From Burkholderiales bacterium (lineage in GTDB: Bacteria; Pseudomonadota; Gammaproteobacteria; Burkholderiales; Burkholderiaceae_C): 42,762 bases of DNA. Shown here piece after piece: positions 19,084 to 27,795 of this stretch (position 1 is its first letter; each line of letters begins with the position of its first letter). The notes under the pieces are model-generated. The model worked only from the letters and a program-made list of their open reading frames with translations. It did no database searches and was not told the origin of the DNA. The translations under genes were made by a program, and so were the position numbers. The stretch spans positions 1 to 42,762 of the forward strand of contig CANFIH010000014.1 in NCBI GenBank assembly GCA_947446855.1. Direction: 5' to 3'.

Positions 19084-19839
19084 TCAGGCCGGGTTGGCAA
19101 TATCAATGAACTCATGCTCCAAGTCGAACCGACCCGCCACATGGGCAGCTACAGCAGGTGCGCCATAGCGCTCGCTGGCATGGTGACCGCAGGCAATGAA
19201 ACTGACCCCACTCTCGCGGGCGAAGTGGGCTTGCGGCTCGGAAATTTCGCCCGTGATGAACACATCGGCACCGGCGGCGATCGCATCTTCAAAATAGCCC
19301 TGGGCACCCCCTGTGCACCAAGCCACACGCCGCATGGAGCCCGGCTTGGCGGCAATCAGCGTGACCGGCCGCCCCAGCAATGTCTCGATATGGTCGGCCA
19401 ACGCATACGGACTAGCCATGACAGCGGAAGGCGCCTCACCCAAGCAGCCCAATTGCTGCTCACCAAACTGCTCTTGCACCACAAAACCCAAGCGCGCGCC
19501 CAGTTGGGCGTTATTACCTAACTCCGCATGTGCATCCAGCGGCAAATGGTAGGCGAACAAATTGATGTTGTGCTGCAGCAGCAGGGCCAGACGCTGGCGC
19601 AACCAGCCCGTAACTCGTCCATCGTGGCCACGCCAAAACAGGCCATGGTGTACAAAAATGGCATCAGCCCGGACGGCAACAGCAGCCTCAATCAATGCCA
19701 GACTGGCGGTGACGCCGGAAACAATTTTCTGGATCTCCATGCGCCCCTCCACCTGAAGGCCGTTGGGACCGTAATCCTTGAATCGCTCAGGCTGCAGCAA
19801 GCTATCAAAGGCGGATAAAAGTTGGGGGCGTTCAATCAT
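19084..19839 (-). CDS. Nif3-like dinuclear metal centre protein (YbgI family)
   Basis: The 251-residue product matches the Nif3/YbgI family, with the metal-binding FVHHGLFW (H64, H65), the FAYHLPLDAHAELGNNAQLG segment, and a C-terminal HHASERYGAPA. Family members form hexameric toroids with two metal ions per subunit. They have been described as GTP cyclohydrolase I type 2 homologs, but their role is not firmly established. It lies between the YkgJ-like gene and pdxA, all on the minus strand with short gaps, so an operon is likely. Confidence 0.92.
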   Translation of the reverse strand: MIERPQLLSAFDSLLQPERFKDYGPNGLQVEGRMEIQKIVSGVTASLALIEAAVAVRADAIFVHHGLFWRGHDGRVTGWLRQRLALLLQHNINLFAYHLPLDAHAELGNNAQLGARLGFVVQEQFGEQQLGCLGEAPSAVMASPYALADHIETLLGRPVTLIAAKPGSMRRVAWCTGGAQGYFEDAIAAGADVFITGEISEPQAHFARESGVSFIACGHHASERYGAPAVAAHVAGRFDLEHEFIDIANPA

Positions 19840-19848
19840 GGTTGCATT

Positions 19849-20190
19849 TCAATCCAGGGGGGCGGGAGTTGCGATTGTGAAGGCCAGCGACACATCCAGA
19901 TCACAATCGCAGCCGCAACCCGCGCCTATCCAGCGCCCCACAAGACGGTGCCTCAGGCCTTCTGCGGTGGGCTGCCCCAGGGCGGAACATCGATAGCGTT
20001 GCGTCGTCTGGTCCCAGCGCAAGGACTTACAGGGCCCGAAGCGACTGCGCGACAGCAACATTCCCAAAGGACAGGGCTCTGCAAGACAACAAATGCCACA
20101 GCCATTGCAAGCTGCGCCCGTTTGCGGCTTGGGCGGCGCCAGCGGCTGAATGTGAATGATCCGCTGCAACGGTAGTAGAGATTGGGGCAT
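19849..20190 (-). CDS. Cysteine-rich YkgJ-like protein (possible metal-binding)
   Basis: The 113-residue product contains C28, C31, C34 and C35 in CNGCGICC, the signature of the YkgJ/CxxCxxCC family (annotated as putative zinc- or iron-chelating). Further cysteines lie at 40, 54 and 68, and a CGCDCD cluster near 92-97. The function of the family is not known. The frame opens at 20220, but an ATG at 20190 gives a more sensible N-terminus; neither has a strong Shine-Dalgarno. The gene is divergent from the DegS/DegQ-type protease, with 57 bases between the starts. Confidence 0.75.
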   Translation of the reverse strand: MPQSLLPLQRIIHIQPLAPPKPQTGAACNGCGICCLAEPCPLGMLLSRSRFGPCKSLRWDQTTQRYRCSALGQPTAEGLRHRLVGRWIGAGCGCDCDLDVSLAFTIATPAPLD

Positions 20191-20233
20191 TATGGGCTCT
20201 TTGGTGCAATGTAACGCCACGACGGCTGCAACC

Positions 20234-20239
20234 TACAAT
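20234..20239 (+). promoter_or_regulatory. Possible -10 hexamer immediately upstream of the protease gene
   Basis: TACAAT matches five of the six bases of TATAAT and ends only eight bases before the ATG at 20248. If it acts as a -10, transcription would start at or within about two bases of the start codon. No convincing -35 lies at 16-18 bases spacing. Confidence 0.3.
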
Positions 20240-20247
20240 TTAGTCTT

Positions 20248-21393
20248 ATGAAAAAACTCTGGTCGATTTTTTCGCAGTCCGCCACGGTACTCCTGGCGGC
20301 CTATTTCGTCGTGATGACGCTCAAACCGCAGTGGCTAGGCCAACTGCCAGGTAGCGTGGGTGGCGCCGTGGCGCTCTTGGAAGCACCGGCACCAGCTGCC
20401 GGTGAGTCCCCCCCGGGAAGCCTGCGCGCTGCGGCACAAAAAGCCTCGGCCGCCGTCGTCAGCATCAATACCAGCCAGGCCGCGAAGAAGAATCCGAATG
20501 CCAACGACCCCTGGTTCAAATTCTTTTATGGCGACCAGGGCGAAGAGCCACAGGGCGGGCTGGGCAGTGGCGTTATCGTGAGCCAGAGCGGCTACATACT
20601 CACGAACAACCATGTAGTTGAAGGTGCGGATGAAATCGAGGTCATTCTGAACGACGGCAGACGCACCAAGGGCAAAGTAATTGGCACCGATCCGGACAGC
20701 GATCTGGCGGTGCTGAAGATCGGTCTGGAGAAGCTGCCCTCCATTGTTCTGGGCAATTCAGACACGATTCAGGTGGGTGACCAAGTGCTGGCCATCGGAA
20801 ATCCCTTCGGCGTCGGGCAGACCGTGACCAGCGGCATCGTCAGCGCACTGGGTCGCAACCAGTTGGGCATCAATACCTTCGAAAACTTTATCCAGACCGA
20901 CGCGGCCATCAACCCCGGCAACTCGGGTGGCGCTTTGGTGGACACCAATGGCAACCTGCTGGGCATCAACACGGCCATCTACTCCCGCTCCGGCGGAAGC
21001 ATGGGCATTGGCTTTGCTATTCCCGTGTCCACAGCCAAACTGGTGCTGGAAGGCCTCGTCAAGGACGGTCAGGTAACGCGCGGTTGGATCGGGGTGGAGC
21101 CCAATGATTTGTCGCCGGAGTTGGCCGAGACTTTTGGCGTGAAGGCCACCGAGGGCGTCATCATCACCGGAGTGCTGCAAAACGGCCCGGCTGCGAAGGC
21201 CGGGGTCAAACCAGGCGACGTCATTAACGCCATAGGCGAGCGAAAAATTTCCGACGTGACGCAGTTGCTATCGGTAGTCGCGTCACTCAAACCAGGCAAC
21301 GCTGCACGCTTCACCATTGAGCGTAAGAACCAGCGAGTGGAGCTAGACGTAACGCCTGGCGTGCGTCCCAAACCCAAGGCTCCTTCGCGCTAA
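20248..21393 (+). CDS. Trypsin-like serine protease with one PDZ domain (DegS/DegQ type)
   Basis: The 381-residue product has an N-terminal membrane segment (about residues 8-25) and a chymotrypsin-fold domain with catalytic H122 (NNHVVEG), D152 (PDSDLAVLKI) and S226 (NPGNSGGALVD). One PDZ domain follows (about 275-365). One PDZ domain and an uncleaved-looking anchor resemble DegS, the sigma-E pathway protease; betaproteobacterial orthologs are often labelled Do-like. It should work in the periplasm in protein quality control. No Shine-Dalgarno is seen before the ATG. Its stop directly abuts the tatC stop on the other strand. Confidence 0.92.
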   Translation: MKKLWSIFSQSATVLLAAYFVVMTLKPQWLGQLPGSVGGAVALLEAPAPAAGESPPGSLRAAAQKASAAVVSINTSQAAKKNPNANDPWFKFFYGDQGEEPQGGLGSGVIVSQSGYILTNNHVVEGADEIEVILNDGRRTKGKVIGTDPDSDLAVLKIGLEKLPSIVLGNSDTIQVGDQVLAIGNPFGVGQTVTSGIVSALGRNQLGINTFENFIQTDAAINPGNSGGALVDTNGNLLGINTAIYSRSGGSMGIGFAIPVSTAKLVLEGLVKDGQVTRGWIGVEPNDLSPELAETFGVKATEGVIITGVLQNGPAAKAGVKPGDVINAIGERKISDVTQLLSVVASLKPGNAARFTIERKNQRVELDVTPGVRPKPKAPSR

Positions 21394-22191
21394 TCAGGGC
21401 GACTGGCTGGTCTTGACGCTCGGTTCTTCGGGCGCCTGGGTGTGGCGAATAAAAATCTGCGCTGCCCAGATGCCGATTTCGTAGAGCAGGCACATCGGTA
21501 TCGCCAGCGCCAATTGGGAAACTACATCAGGCGGCGTCACAATCGCCGCAGCGACAAAGGCCACCACGATGAAGTAGCTGCGAAAGGCCTTGAGCTTGTC
21601 GATACCGACAATGCCCATGCGCGCCAGCACCACGACCACCACCGGGACTTCAAAGGCCAGGCCAAAGGCCAGGAACATGGACAGCACAAAGTCCAGGTAG
21701 GCCTCAATGTCGGGCGCAGCGGTAATGCTTTTGGGCGCAAAACCCTGAATGAATTTGAAGACTTGACCAAAAACGAAAAAGTAACAAAACGCCACGCCGA
21801 TGAAAAACAGCAGGGTGCTGGAGATCACCAATGGCAGCACCAGCTTCTTCTCGTGGGAATACAAACCTGGCGCAACAAAAGCCCAGACCTGCCACAGCAC
21901 AAAGGGTAAGGCCAGCAAAAAGGCCGCCACCATCATGATCTTGAGCGGCACCATGAAGGGGGAAATCACCGAGGTGGCAATCATGGTGGCCCCTTTGGGC
22001 AGGGATGCCACCAGCGGCTGCGCCAGCAAGTCGTACAGCGCCGCAGGGCCGGGATACAAAGCCAGTATGGCCACCGCAATGCCAACCGCAATGGCGGCCT
22101 TGATCAGGCGATCGCGCAACTCCACCAAGTGCGCCACAAAAGGCTGTTCGGTACCAGCGAGTTCGTCTTTATTGGAACGGTCAGAGGCCAT
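21394..22191 (-). CDS. tatC: Sec-independent protein translocase TatC
   Basis: The 265-residue polytopic protein has about six transmembrane helices. TatC signatures include an N-terminal FVAHLVELRDRLIKA and the periplasmic region around FAPKSITAAPDIEAYLDF. The segment FEVPVVVVVLARMGIV and the C-terminal VVAFVAAAIVTPPDVVSQLA are also typical. TatC recognises twin-arginine signal peptides of folded proteins. It ends the long his-tat gene string, 21 bases after tatB. The stop codon directly abuts that of the convergent protease gene. Confidence 0.97.
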   Translation of the reverse strand: MASDRSNKDELAGTEQPFVAHLVELRDRLIKAAIAVGIAVAILALYPGPAALYDLLAQPLVASLPKGATMIATSVISPFMVPLKIMMVAAFLLALPFVLWQVWAFVAPGLYSHEKKLVLPLVISSTLLFFIGVAFCYFFVFGQVFKFIQGFAPKSITAAPDIEAYLDFVLSMFLAFGLAFEVPVVVVVLARMGIVGIDKLKAFRSYFIVVAFVAAAIVTPPDVVSQLALAIPMCLLYEIGIWAAQIFIRHTQAPEEPSVKTSQSP

Positions 22192-22212
22192 GAAACGCTA
22201 TCAAAAAAAGCC

Positions 22213-22674
22213 TCAACTGGTGCGGCGGGGACGAAAACGCGCCACGCGGGCTGCGCCGGACAAAGCCTTGGTGCGCACGCCATTGCGTGCCTTGTACCAA
22301 TTGGGCGTGGCGCCCTGCTTCAGGCGCCAATTTTTTCCGGGATGCTTGTAGGTGGGGCCGTCGGGCACATAGTCCTCGGTTGCCGCTGCGTCTGCATTCG
22401 CAGTATCTGTCCAGGAGCTCTCGAAGTCGCTGGCCTGGGTCTGGATGGTGTTTTCCACGTCACGGGCGGCGCTTTCAACCGTCTCGCGCATTTTTTTCAA
22501 CTCGTCCATCTCCATGGCGCGGTTGACCTCGGCCTTGACGTCGGATACGTAACGCTGTGCCTTGCCCAGCAAGGTGCCCACAGTGCGCGCAACAGCCGGC
22601 AGCTTTTCAGGACCAATCACGATCAATGCGACAGCGCCAATCAGCGCTATCTTGGAGATACCGAGATCAATCAC
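22213..22674 (-). CDS. tatB: Sec-independent protein translocase TatB
   Basis: The 153-residue product starts [20 protein letters not shown], the TatB membrane helix, followed by [13 protein letters not shown], an amphipathic helix, and a long charged coiled region ([20 protein letters not shown]). The C-terminal third is variable and ends in a basic, arginine-rich stretch. TatB couples signal recognition by TatC to TatA assembly. It lies 37 bases after tatA. Confidence 0.95.
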   Translation of the reverse strand: MIDLGISKIALIGAVALIVIGPEKLPAVARTVGTLLGKAQRYVSDVKAEVNRAMEMDELKKMRETVESAARDVENTIQTQASDFESSWTDTANADAAATEDYVPDGPTYKHPGKNWRLKQGATPNWYKARNGVRTKALSGAARVARFRPRRTS

Positions 22675-22711
22675 GCCGGACTAACGCCAGCAGTACAGTG
22701 CGAAACGGAGA

Positions 22712-22948
22712 TCAAGACTTGTGCCGTGCTTCCACGTCAATCGTGTTCTTTTCTGAGGCGGCGTTGTTAGCAACCTGGCTGGGGGCAGCGGGCTTTTCCT
22801 CGGGACCGGTTCCGTCTTTCATGCCTTCCTTGAAACCCTTCACGGCACCACCCAGATCCTGGCCGATGTTTTTGAGTTTCTTGGTGCCGAAAATCATCAC
22901 AACGATGAGCAGAACGATCAACCAATGCCAAATTGAAAATGAACCCAT
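22712..22948 (-). CDS. tatA: Sec-independent protein translocase TatA
   Basis: The 78-residue product begins [20 protein letters not shown], a short membrane helix, then [20 protein letters not shown], the conserved amphipathic helix of TatA, and a polar tail. TatA oligomerises to open the export path. It is cotranscribed with tatB and tatC, downstream of hinT, the typical Burkholderiales arrangement at the end of the histidine cluster. Confidence 0.96.
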   Translation of the reverse strand: MGSFSIWHWLIVLLIVVMIFGTKKLKNIGQDLGGAVKGFKEGMKDGTGPEEKPAAPSQVANNAASEKNTIDVEARHKS

Positions 22949-22986
22949 TTATTTCTCCTAACAATTGATGTGAATTCTAGTCTGGG

Positions 22987-23361
22987 TTAGCCGCGCAACC
23001 AGGGTCTGGGGCCACCCATGACGTGAAAATGCAAATGCTGGACTTCCTGACCGCCCTCGCGCCCGGTATTGCTGACGACACGATAGCCGCCTTCCGGGTA
23101 CGGATTACAGCCCTGCTCCAAAGCCAGTCTGGGCACCAGGGCCATCATGCGCCCCAGCAAAGGCGCCTGTTCGGCCCCGATATGGGCCATAGAGGAAATG
23201 TGCATCTTCGGTATCAGCAAGAAATGTACCGGCGCCCATGGGTTGATATCGTGGAAGGCAAAGACCTCTTCGTCTTCGTACACAATTTTGGCGGGGATCT
23301 TCCTGGCGATGATCTTGCAGAAGATGCAATCCGGATCGTGCGGATGGTTGAGTTCACTCAT
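22987..23361 (-). CDS. hinT: HIT-family purine nucleoside phosphoramidase (HinT-like)
   Basis: The 124-residue protein has the histidine-triad motif HLHFHV (109-114), the N-terminal CIFCKIIARKIPAKIVYEDE and the segment FHDINPWAPVHFLLIPK, all typical of Hint proteins. These hydrolyse adenosine 5'-phosphoramidates. The open frame extends to 23538, but the ATG at 23361 begins the conserved part and overlaps the stop of the upstream membrane-protein gene by four bases. Confidence 0.95.
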   Translation of the reverse strand: MSELNHPHDPDCIFCKIIARKIPAKIVYEDEEVFAFHDINPWAPVHFLLIPKMHISSMAHIGAEQAPLLGRMMALVPRLALEQGCNPYPEGGYRVVSNTGREGGQEVQHLHFHVMGGPRPWLRG

Positions 23362-23762
23362 GTTTTTGTTCCTATTTCCTGACCTTTGTTCATGGCCATG
23401 AAGCCTGTGACGATGCGATACAGGAACCAGATCGAAATGACCGTCCACGCCATCCAACCCGGCACCAGAAAAAGAAACCAGAGCGGGACCGTAACCAAAT
23501 ACAGCGCGGCAGCAATCAGCACCGTACGGATGCGCCACCGAAAGTGGGATGCATGCCAGGTGCCTGCCGCCTTATCACGGTTGAGCATATCCAGAATGAG
23601 CGCCGCAATCAGTAACACCGGCCCCATTTGTCCGCCGGGAATCATGGCGCCCACAGCCACCAGCAAATGCAACACATAGCTGATGGTGCCCACGGTGTTG
23701 AGCGACTGCATTTTTTCCAGTTGCGCCTGGTCCGGGATCAATGGCGTCGTGAAGTCCTGCAT
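23358..23762 (-). CDS. Small membrane protein, DUF4870-like
   Basis: The 134-residue product has about three to four hydrophobic segments: about residues 26-41, 48-60, 78-95 and 98-118. A basic linker separates the halves, and the N-terminus is soluble. It resembles DUF4870/Tic20-like proteins, whose role is unknown. It lies between hisE and hinT on the same strand with tight spacing: five bases after hisE and a four-base overlap with hinT. It is therefore almost certainly cotranscribed with the his-tat string. The family call is from general sequence character only. Confidence 0.75.
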   Translation of the reverse strand: MQDFTTPLIPDQAQLEKMQSLNTVGTISYVLHLLVAVGAMIPGGQMGPVLLIAALILDMLNRDKAAGTWHASHFRWRIRTVLIAAALYLVTVPLWFLFLVPGWMAWTVISIWFLYRIVTGFMAMNKGQEIGTKT

Positions 23763-23767
23763 CCTAT

Positions 23768-24142
23768 TTACTCCCGCTCGCGCGCAATGGCTTTGCGCAA
23801 GGCTTTTTCCTCAATGCCGCTGGTGCCTTCGCGGCGCTGCAATTCATCAATCACGTCTGCAGGAGTCAGGTCGTAGTGGGCAAGTGCAATCATGCAGTGG
23901 AACCACAGGTCGGCCACTTCGTAAACAATTTTGGTCTTGTCGCCACCATGGTCGGCGTCCTTGGCGGCCATGACCACCTCGGTGGCCTCTTCGCCAATCT
24001 TCTTGAGAAAGCTGTCGGGCCCCTTGTGTAGCAAGCGTGCAACATAACTGGCATTGGCGTCGCCACCGTTGACGGCCTTGCGGCTCTCGATGACGGCGGC
24101 CAAACGGGCGAGTGCGTCCTGGGAGGTGGTTGTAAAAGACAT
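23768..24142 (-). CDS. hisE: Phosphoribosyl-ATP pyrophosphatase HisE
   Basis: The 124-residue all-helical protein carries the MazG-like pyrophosphohydrolase signature [18 protein letters not shown] and [19 protein letters not shown]. It hydrolyses phosphoribosyl-ATP to phosphoribosyl-AMP, the second step of histidine synthesis. HisE and HisI are separate proteins here, as usual in betaproteobacteria and unlike the fused enzyme of E. coli. It is four bases from hisI. Confidence 0.96.
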   Translation of the reverse strand: MSFTTTSQDALARLAAVIESRKAVNGGDANASYVARLLHKGPDSFLKKIGEEATEVVMAAKDADHGGDKTKIVYEVADLWFHCMIALAHYDLTPADVIDELQRREGTSGIEEKALRKAIARERE

Positions 24143-24146
24143 AAGC

Positions 24147-24536
24147 TTACTTGTAGATGGATGCGGGATCTTTCAAGACCGGGTCGGCACTTTGCCAGGC
24201 TCCGTCCTTCAAGATACTGAAAAAACAGCTGTGGCGACCGGTGTGGCAGGCAATGCCGGGCTCATGACCCAACTGTGTAATCTTGAGCAGCACCACATCG
24301 TTGTCGCAATCGATGCGTATTTCGTGCACGGTTTGCACATGGCCGGACTCTTCGCCCTTGAACCACAACTTGTCGCGCGAACGGCTGAAATACACCGCCC
24401 GGCCCAGCTCGGCGGTCTTCTGCAGCGCCTCGCGGTTCATCCACGCAAACATCAGGACATCGTTGCTGCCCTGCTCCTGCGCGATCACGGGCACCAGGCC
24501 CTGCGCATCCCATTTGACTTCGTCTAACCAGTTCAT
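24147..24536 (-). CDS. hisI: Phosphoribosyl-AMP cyclohydrolase HisI
   Basis: The 129-residue enzyme opens the adenine ring of phosphoribosyl-AMP. Family motifs include [29 protein letters not shown] and the metal-binding [11 protein letters not shown] and [10 protein letters not shown] regions. It stands upstream of hisE. The 207-base gap separating it from the preceding gene hisF contains the repeat B2. Confidence 0.96.
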   Translation of the reverse strand: MNWLDEVKWDAQGLVPVIAQEQGSNDVLMFAWMNREALQKTAELGRAVYFSRSRDKLWFKGEESGHVQTVHEIRIDCDNDVVLLKITQLGHEPGIACHTGRHSCFFSILKDGAWQSADPVLKDPASIYK

Positions 24537-24650
24537 ACGAGGATTGTCCGTGATTTGAAAAATGAAGATTCGGCCACAAACATTTCGGTGGCATTACCGC
24601 AAGTGCGAGGAACTAGCCCAGCCCACAGTGCAGGCCACCGAGCCTCCAGG

Positions 24651-24720
24651 GATACCGCAGAACCGGCTTCGCCGGGCCGCTGGTATCGTCCCCGGCAGGG
24701 GGAAACAGACTTGCGACACG
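24651..24720 (+). repeat. Intergenic hairpin repeat B2
   Basis: This lies in the 207-base gap between hisF and hisI. GATACC (24651-24656) pairs with GGTATC (24682-24687). CCGGC pairs with GCCGG around a TTC loop, and a bulged T (24681) stands in the same place as in B1. GGCAGGGGGAAACAGAC and then GACACGCAGTG follow, again as in B1 (7684-7739). The rest of the gap (24537-24650) holds no gene that I recognise. Confidence 0.75.
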
Positions 24721-24743
24721 CAGTGCGCAAGGCTGATAGGAGG

Positions 24744-25541
24744 TTACCTTCTTACCGGTATGCCGCGTTCGGCCATGCGCGCCTTGGCCTGAGCCACGGT
24801 GAACTCGCCGTAATGGAAGATGCTGGCGGCCAGCACGGCATCGGCGCCGCCCTGTTGCACCCCATCGGCCAGATGGTCCAGCGTGCCGACACCACCGGAG
24901 GCGATCACCGGCACCGGCACCGCATCGGCCACAGCCCGCGTGAGTTGCAGATCAAAGCCCGACTTGGTGCCATCGCGGTCCATGCTGGTGAGCAGAATTT
25001 CGCCGGCGCCGCGCCTTGCCATCTCGGCGGCCCACTGCACCGCGTCCAGGCCGACGTTTTTGCGCCCGCCATGGCTGTACACATCCCAGCCCGGACCAAT
25101 CGCTACGCCGTTAATCAGACGCAGCGCGTCTTCGGCCGAGCGGCGTTTGGCATCGATGGCCACCACAATGCACTGCGCACCGTATTTGAGGGACGCGTCT
25201 TCAATGATTTGGGGATTAGAAATAGCGGCCGAGTTGAAGCTGACCTTGTCCGCACCAGCATTGAGCAGGCGGCGCACATCTTCCACCACGCGCACACCAC
25301 CACCCACTGTCAGCGGAATGAACACCTGGGAGGCCACGGCTTCAATGATGTGGAGGATCAGATCGCGACCATCGCTGGTGGCCGTGATGTCCAAAAACGT
25401 GAGCTCGTCTGCGCCCTGCTCGTTGTAGCGTGCGGCGATTTCGACCGGATCCCCGGCATCGCGCAGTTCTACGAAATTGACACCTTTGACGACTCTGCCG
25501 CCCGTGACGTCGAGGCAGGGAATGATGCGTTTTGCGAGCAT
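24744..25541 (-). CDS. hisF: Imidazole glycerol phosphate synthase subunit HisF
   Basis: The 265-residue TIM-barrel cyclase has the catalytic D11 in [20 protein letters not shown]. It shows the phosphate-binding motifs [12 protein letters not shown] and [16 protein letters not shown], and the central IDAKR strand. With HisH it converts PRFAR to imidazole glycerol phosphate and AICAR. The start shares one base with the hisA stop, implying coupled translation. Confidence 0.97.
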   Translation of the reverse strand: MLAKRIIPCLDVTGGRVVKGVNFVELRDAGDPVEIAARYNEQGADELTFLDITATSDGRDLILHIIEAVASQVFIPLTVGGGVRVVEDVRRLLNAGADKVSFNSAAISNPQIIEDASLKYGAQCIVVAIDAKRRSAEDALRLINGVAIGPGWDVYSHGGRKNVGLDAVQWAAEMARRGAGEILLTSMDRDGTKSGFDLQLTRAVADAVPVPVIASGGVGTLDHLADGVQQGGADAVLAASIFHYGEFTVAQAKARMAERGIPVRR

Positions 25542-26281
25542 CAGCCGTTCAACTCATCAGCAAGCTCTTGCGCCTTTTCAAAGTCCAGATCACCGCTGTA
25601 AATAGCGCGTCCGCAAATCACGCCTTCGACTCCGTCATCTTCCACGTCACAAAGGGCTTCGATATCGGCCATATTGGACAGACCGCCTGAGGCAATCACG
25701 GGAATGGTCAGGGCCTGCGCCAGCTTGACGGTGGCCTCGATATTGATGCCGCTGAGCATGCCATCACGACCAATATCGGTATAAATGATCGATTCCACGC
25801 CATAGTCTTCAAACTTCTTGCCCAGGTCGATCACGTCATGGCGGGTCAGTTTGCTCCAACCGTCGGTCGCCACCTTGCCATCACGCGCATCCAGACCCAC
25901 GATGATGTGGCCGCCAAACGCGGTGCAAGCGTCCTGCAGAAAGCCGGGGTTCTTCACGGCCGCGGTACCAATGATGACGTAGCGCAGGCCTGCGTCCAGA
26001 TAGCGCTCGATGGTGTCCAGGTCGCGGATACCGCCGCCCAGCTGAACGTCCACCTCGCTACCCACTTCCTTGAGAATCTTGCGGATGGCAGCCTCATTTT
26101 TAGGATGCCCGGCAAAAGCGCCGTTCAGGTCCACCAAGTGCAAGCGCCTGGCCCCCTTGGTAACCCAACTTCGGGCCATGACCGCGGGGTCTTCTCCGAA
26201 GGTAGTGGATTGGTCCATATCGCCTTGTTTAAGGCGAACACAGTGACCGTCTTTCAGGTCAATCGCAGGGATGAGCAGCAT
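25541..26281 (-). CDS. hisA: Phosphoribosylformimino-AICAR-P isomerase HisA
   Basis: The 246-residue TIM-barrel isomerase begins [20 protein letters not shown] with the catalytic D8. It has the motifs [19 protein letters not shown] and [12 protein letters not shown], and the phosphate site [11 protein letters not shown]. It converts ProFAR to PRFAR, the fourth step of histidine synthesis. It lies between hisH (27 bases upstream) and hisF. Confidence 0.97.
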   Translation of the reverse strand: MLLIPAIDLKDGHCVRLKQGDMDQSTTFGEDPAVMARSWVTKGARRLHLVDLNGAFAGHPKNEAAIRKILKEVGSEVDVQLGGGIRDLDTIERYLDAGLRYVIIGTAAVKNPGFLQDACTAFGGHIIVGLDARDGKVATDGWSKLTRHDVIDLGKKFEDYGVESIIYTDIGRDGMLSGINIEATVKLAQALTIPVIASGGLSNMADIEALCDVEDDGVEGVICGRAIYSGDLDFEKAQELADELNG

Positions 26282-26308
26282 GATGGCGGGTTTAGCCGAG
26301 AGAAAGGA

Positions 26309-26965
26309 TCAGGGATTCCAGTGAAGGAAATTGCGATAGAGGGACAAGCCGTGCTCTGCACTTTTTTCGGGATGGAATTGGGTTGCGAAAATATTATCGC
26401 GCGCAATCGCGCAAGAGAACCGTTGCCCATAGTCCGTTTCGCCCACGCTGTGGCTTATATCTGACGGTTTGGCGTAGTAACTGTGCACAAAATAGAAGTA
26501 ACTGCCATCCGGCACCTCACCCCAGACCGGATGGCGGGGCACTCCGTGGGCGGTTTGCCAGACCTGGTTCCAGCCCATTTGCGGCACTTTGTAGCGGCTG
26601 CCATCGGGCTGCAACTGCCCGGCCAGCTCAAACTTGACCACGTCACCTGGTATCAAACCAAGGCAAGGGGTATCGAGTTCCTGGCTGTGGTTCAGCAGCA
26701 TTTGCATACCCACGCACACGCCCATGAGCGGCTTGTTGCGGGCGGCGTGCATCACTGCGTCGAACATGCCGCATGCGTGCAGATCCTGCATGCAGTCGCG
26801 CATACCGCCCTGCCCCGGCAGCACCACGCGGTCGGCGTCCAGTACCTCTTGCGCCGTGCGCGCCCACACCACTTCTACACCGGCATCGGCCGCCACGTGC
26901 ATCACCGCCTGGGTGACCGAGCGCAGATTGCCCATGCCGTAATCGACTACCGCAACCTTCTTCAT
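26309..26965 (-). CDS. hisH: Imidazole glycerol phosphate synthase subunit HisH
   Basis: The 218-residue class I glutamine amidotransferase supplies ammonia to HisF. The nucleophile is C84 in GVCVGMQML and the other catalytic residues are H198 and E200 in [23 protein letters not shown] forms the oxyanion-strand region. The gene lies downstream of hisB, separated by an 84-base gap that contains repeat A1. Confidence 0.96.
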   Translation of the reverse strand: MKKVAVVDYGMGNLRSVTQAVMHVAADAGVEVVWARTAQEVLDADRVVLPGQGGMRDCMQDLHACGMFDAVMHAARNKPLMGVCVGMQMLLNHSQELDTPCLGLIPGDVVKFELAGQLQPDGSRYKVPQMGWNQVWQTAHGVPRHPVWGEVPDGSYFYFVHSYYAKPSDISHSVGETDYGQRFSCAIARDNIFATQFHPEKSAEHGLSLYRNFLHWNP

Positions 26966-27049
26966 ATCAGTACCGCCCGGCCGCCCGAAGGTGCTGATGG
27001 CTCCCCCTCGGGGGGCAGCGAACGAAGTGAGCGTGGGGGCTGTTTCATC
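26966..27049 (-). repeat. Intergenic repeat A1
   Basis: This fills the gap between hisB and hisH. On the minus strand it reads GCCCCCACGCTC, then CCCCCCGAGGGGG, then CTTCGGGCGGCCGGGCGG, ending close to the hisH start. The same blocks in the same order occur on the plus strand at 32555-32636 (A2). CCCCC/GGGGG and nearby parts can fold into hairpins. Confidence 0.7.
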
Positions 27050-27682
27050 TTAGAGCGAGCCCTTGGTCGAAGGAATGGTGCCCACCGTGCGCGGGTCGAT
27101 CTCGAGCGCAGAGCGCAGGGCACGGGCAAAGGCCTTGAACACGGTCTCGGCCTGGTGGTGCGCGTTCTCGCCCTTGAGGTTGTCGATGTGCAGCGTAACA
27201 AAGGCGTGGTTCACAAAGCCCTGGAAAAACTCATGGGTCAGCTGGGTGTCAAACGCACCGATCATGCCGCTCTTGAAGGGCACATCCATTACCAGGCCGG
27301 GACGGCCGGAAAAGTCGATCACCACGCGCGACAGGGCTTCATCCAGCGGCACGTAAGCATGGCCGTAGCGGCGAATGCCCTTCTTATCGCCAATGGCTTG
27401 GTGCACGGCCTGGCCCAGGGTGATGCCCACATCTTCCACGGTGTGGTGGCCGTCGATGTGCAGGTCGCCATCAGCCTCAATGTCCAAGTCGATCAGGCCG
27501 TGGCGGGCAATCTGGTCCAGCATGTGGTCAAAGAAGCCGATGCCGGTGGACAGGCGGCTTTTTCCCGTGCCATCCAGATTGACCTTGACGCAGATGCGGG
27601 TCTCCGCCGTATTGCGTGACACCTCGGCAATGCGGGGAGGAGTCGGAGCGGCCGGAACTTCGGTCAAGGGATAGTTACTCAT
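27050..27682 (-). CDS. hisB: Imidazoleglycerol-phosphate dehydratase HisB
   Basis: The 210-residue monofunctional dehydratase has the two metal-binding repeats seen in [19 protein letters not shown] and [10 protein letters not shown], plus [15 protein letters not shown] near the C-terminus. It dehydrates imidazole glycerol phosphate. There is no phosphatase domain, unlike the fused E. coli enzyme. The open frame runs to 27802, but the ATG at 27682 starts the conserved part. Upstream lies a 113-base gap, larger than elsewhere in the cluster, and then the small secreted protein gene. Confidence 0.96.
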   Translation of the reverse strand: MSNYPLTEVPAAPTPPRIAEVSRNTAETRICVKVNLDGTGKSRLSTGIGFFDHMLDQIARHGLIDLDIEADGDLHIDGHHTVEDVGITLGQAVHQAIGDKKGIRRYGHAYVPLDEALSRVVIDFSGRPGLVMDVPFKSGMIGAFDTQLTHEFFQGFVNHAFVTLHIDNLKGENAHHQAETVFKAFARALRSALEIDPRTVGTIPSTKGSL

Positions 27683-27769
27683 AGGATTTCCTGTAGGGTT
27701 GCCGGCATAAGCGCGTAATCGGCAGCGGTGGCGACGCTGAAGCACAAACAAATTGGAAGCATGGTCCAC

Positions 27770-27775
27770 ATTGTA
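27770..27775 (-). promoter_or_regulatory. Possible -10 hexamer upstream of hisB
   Basis: On the minus strand TACAAT lies about 88 bases upstream of the hisB ATG and just after the stop of the small secreted protein gene. No strong -35 stands 17 bases further up, so this may be chance. It would give hisB and the later genes their own start of transcription. Confidence 0.25.
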
Positions 27776-27795
27776 GAAACCTTCCTTCAAGCAAC

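Noticed and set aside
24537-24650. A small gene in the hisI-hisF gap
   Set aside because: The open frames crossing the gap are extensions of shadows without a start signal or family resemblance; the gap is better explained by repeat B2 and spacer.
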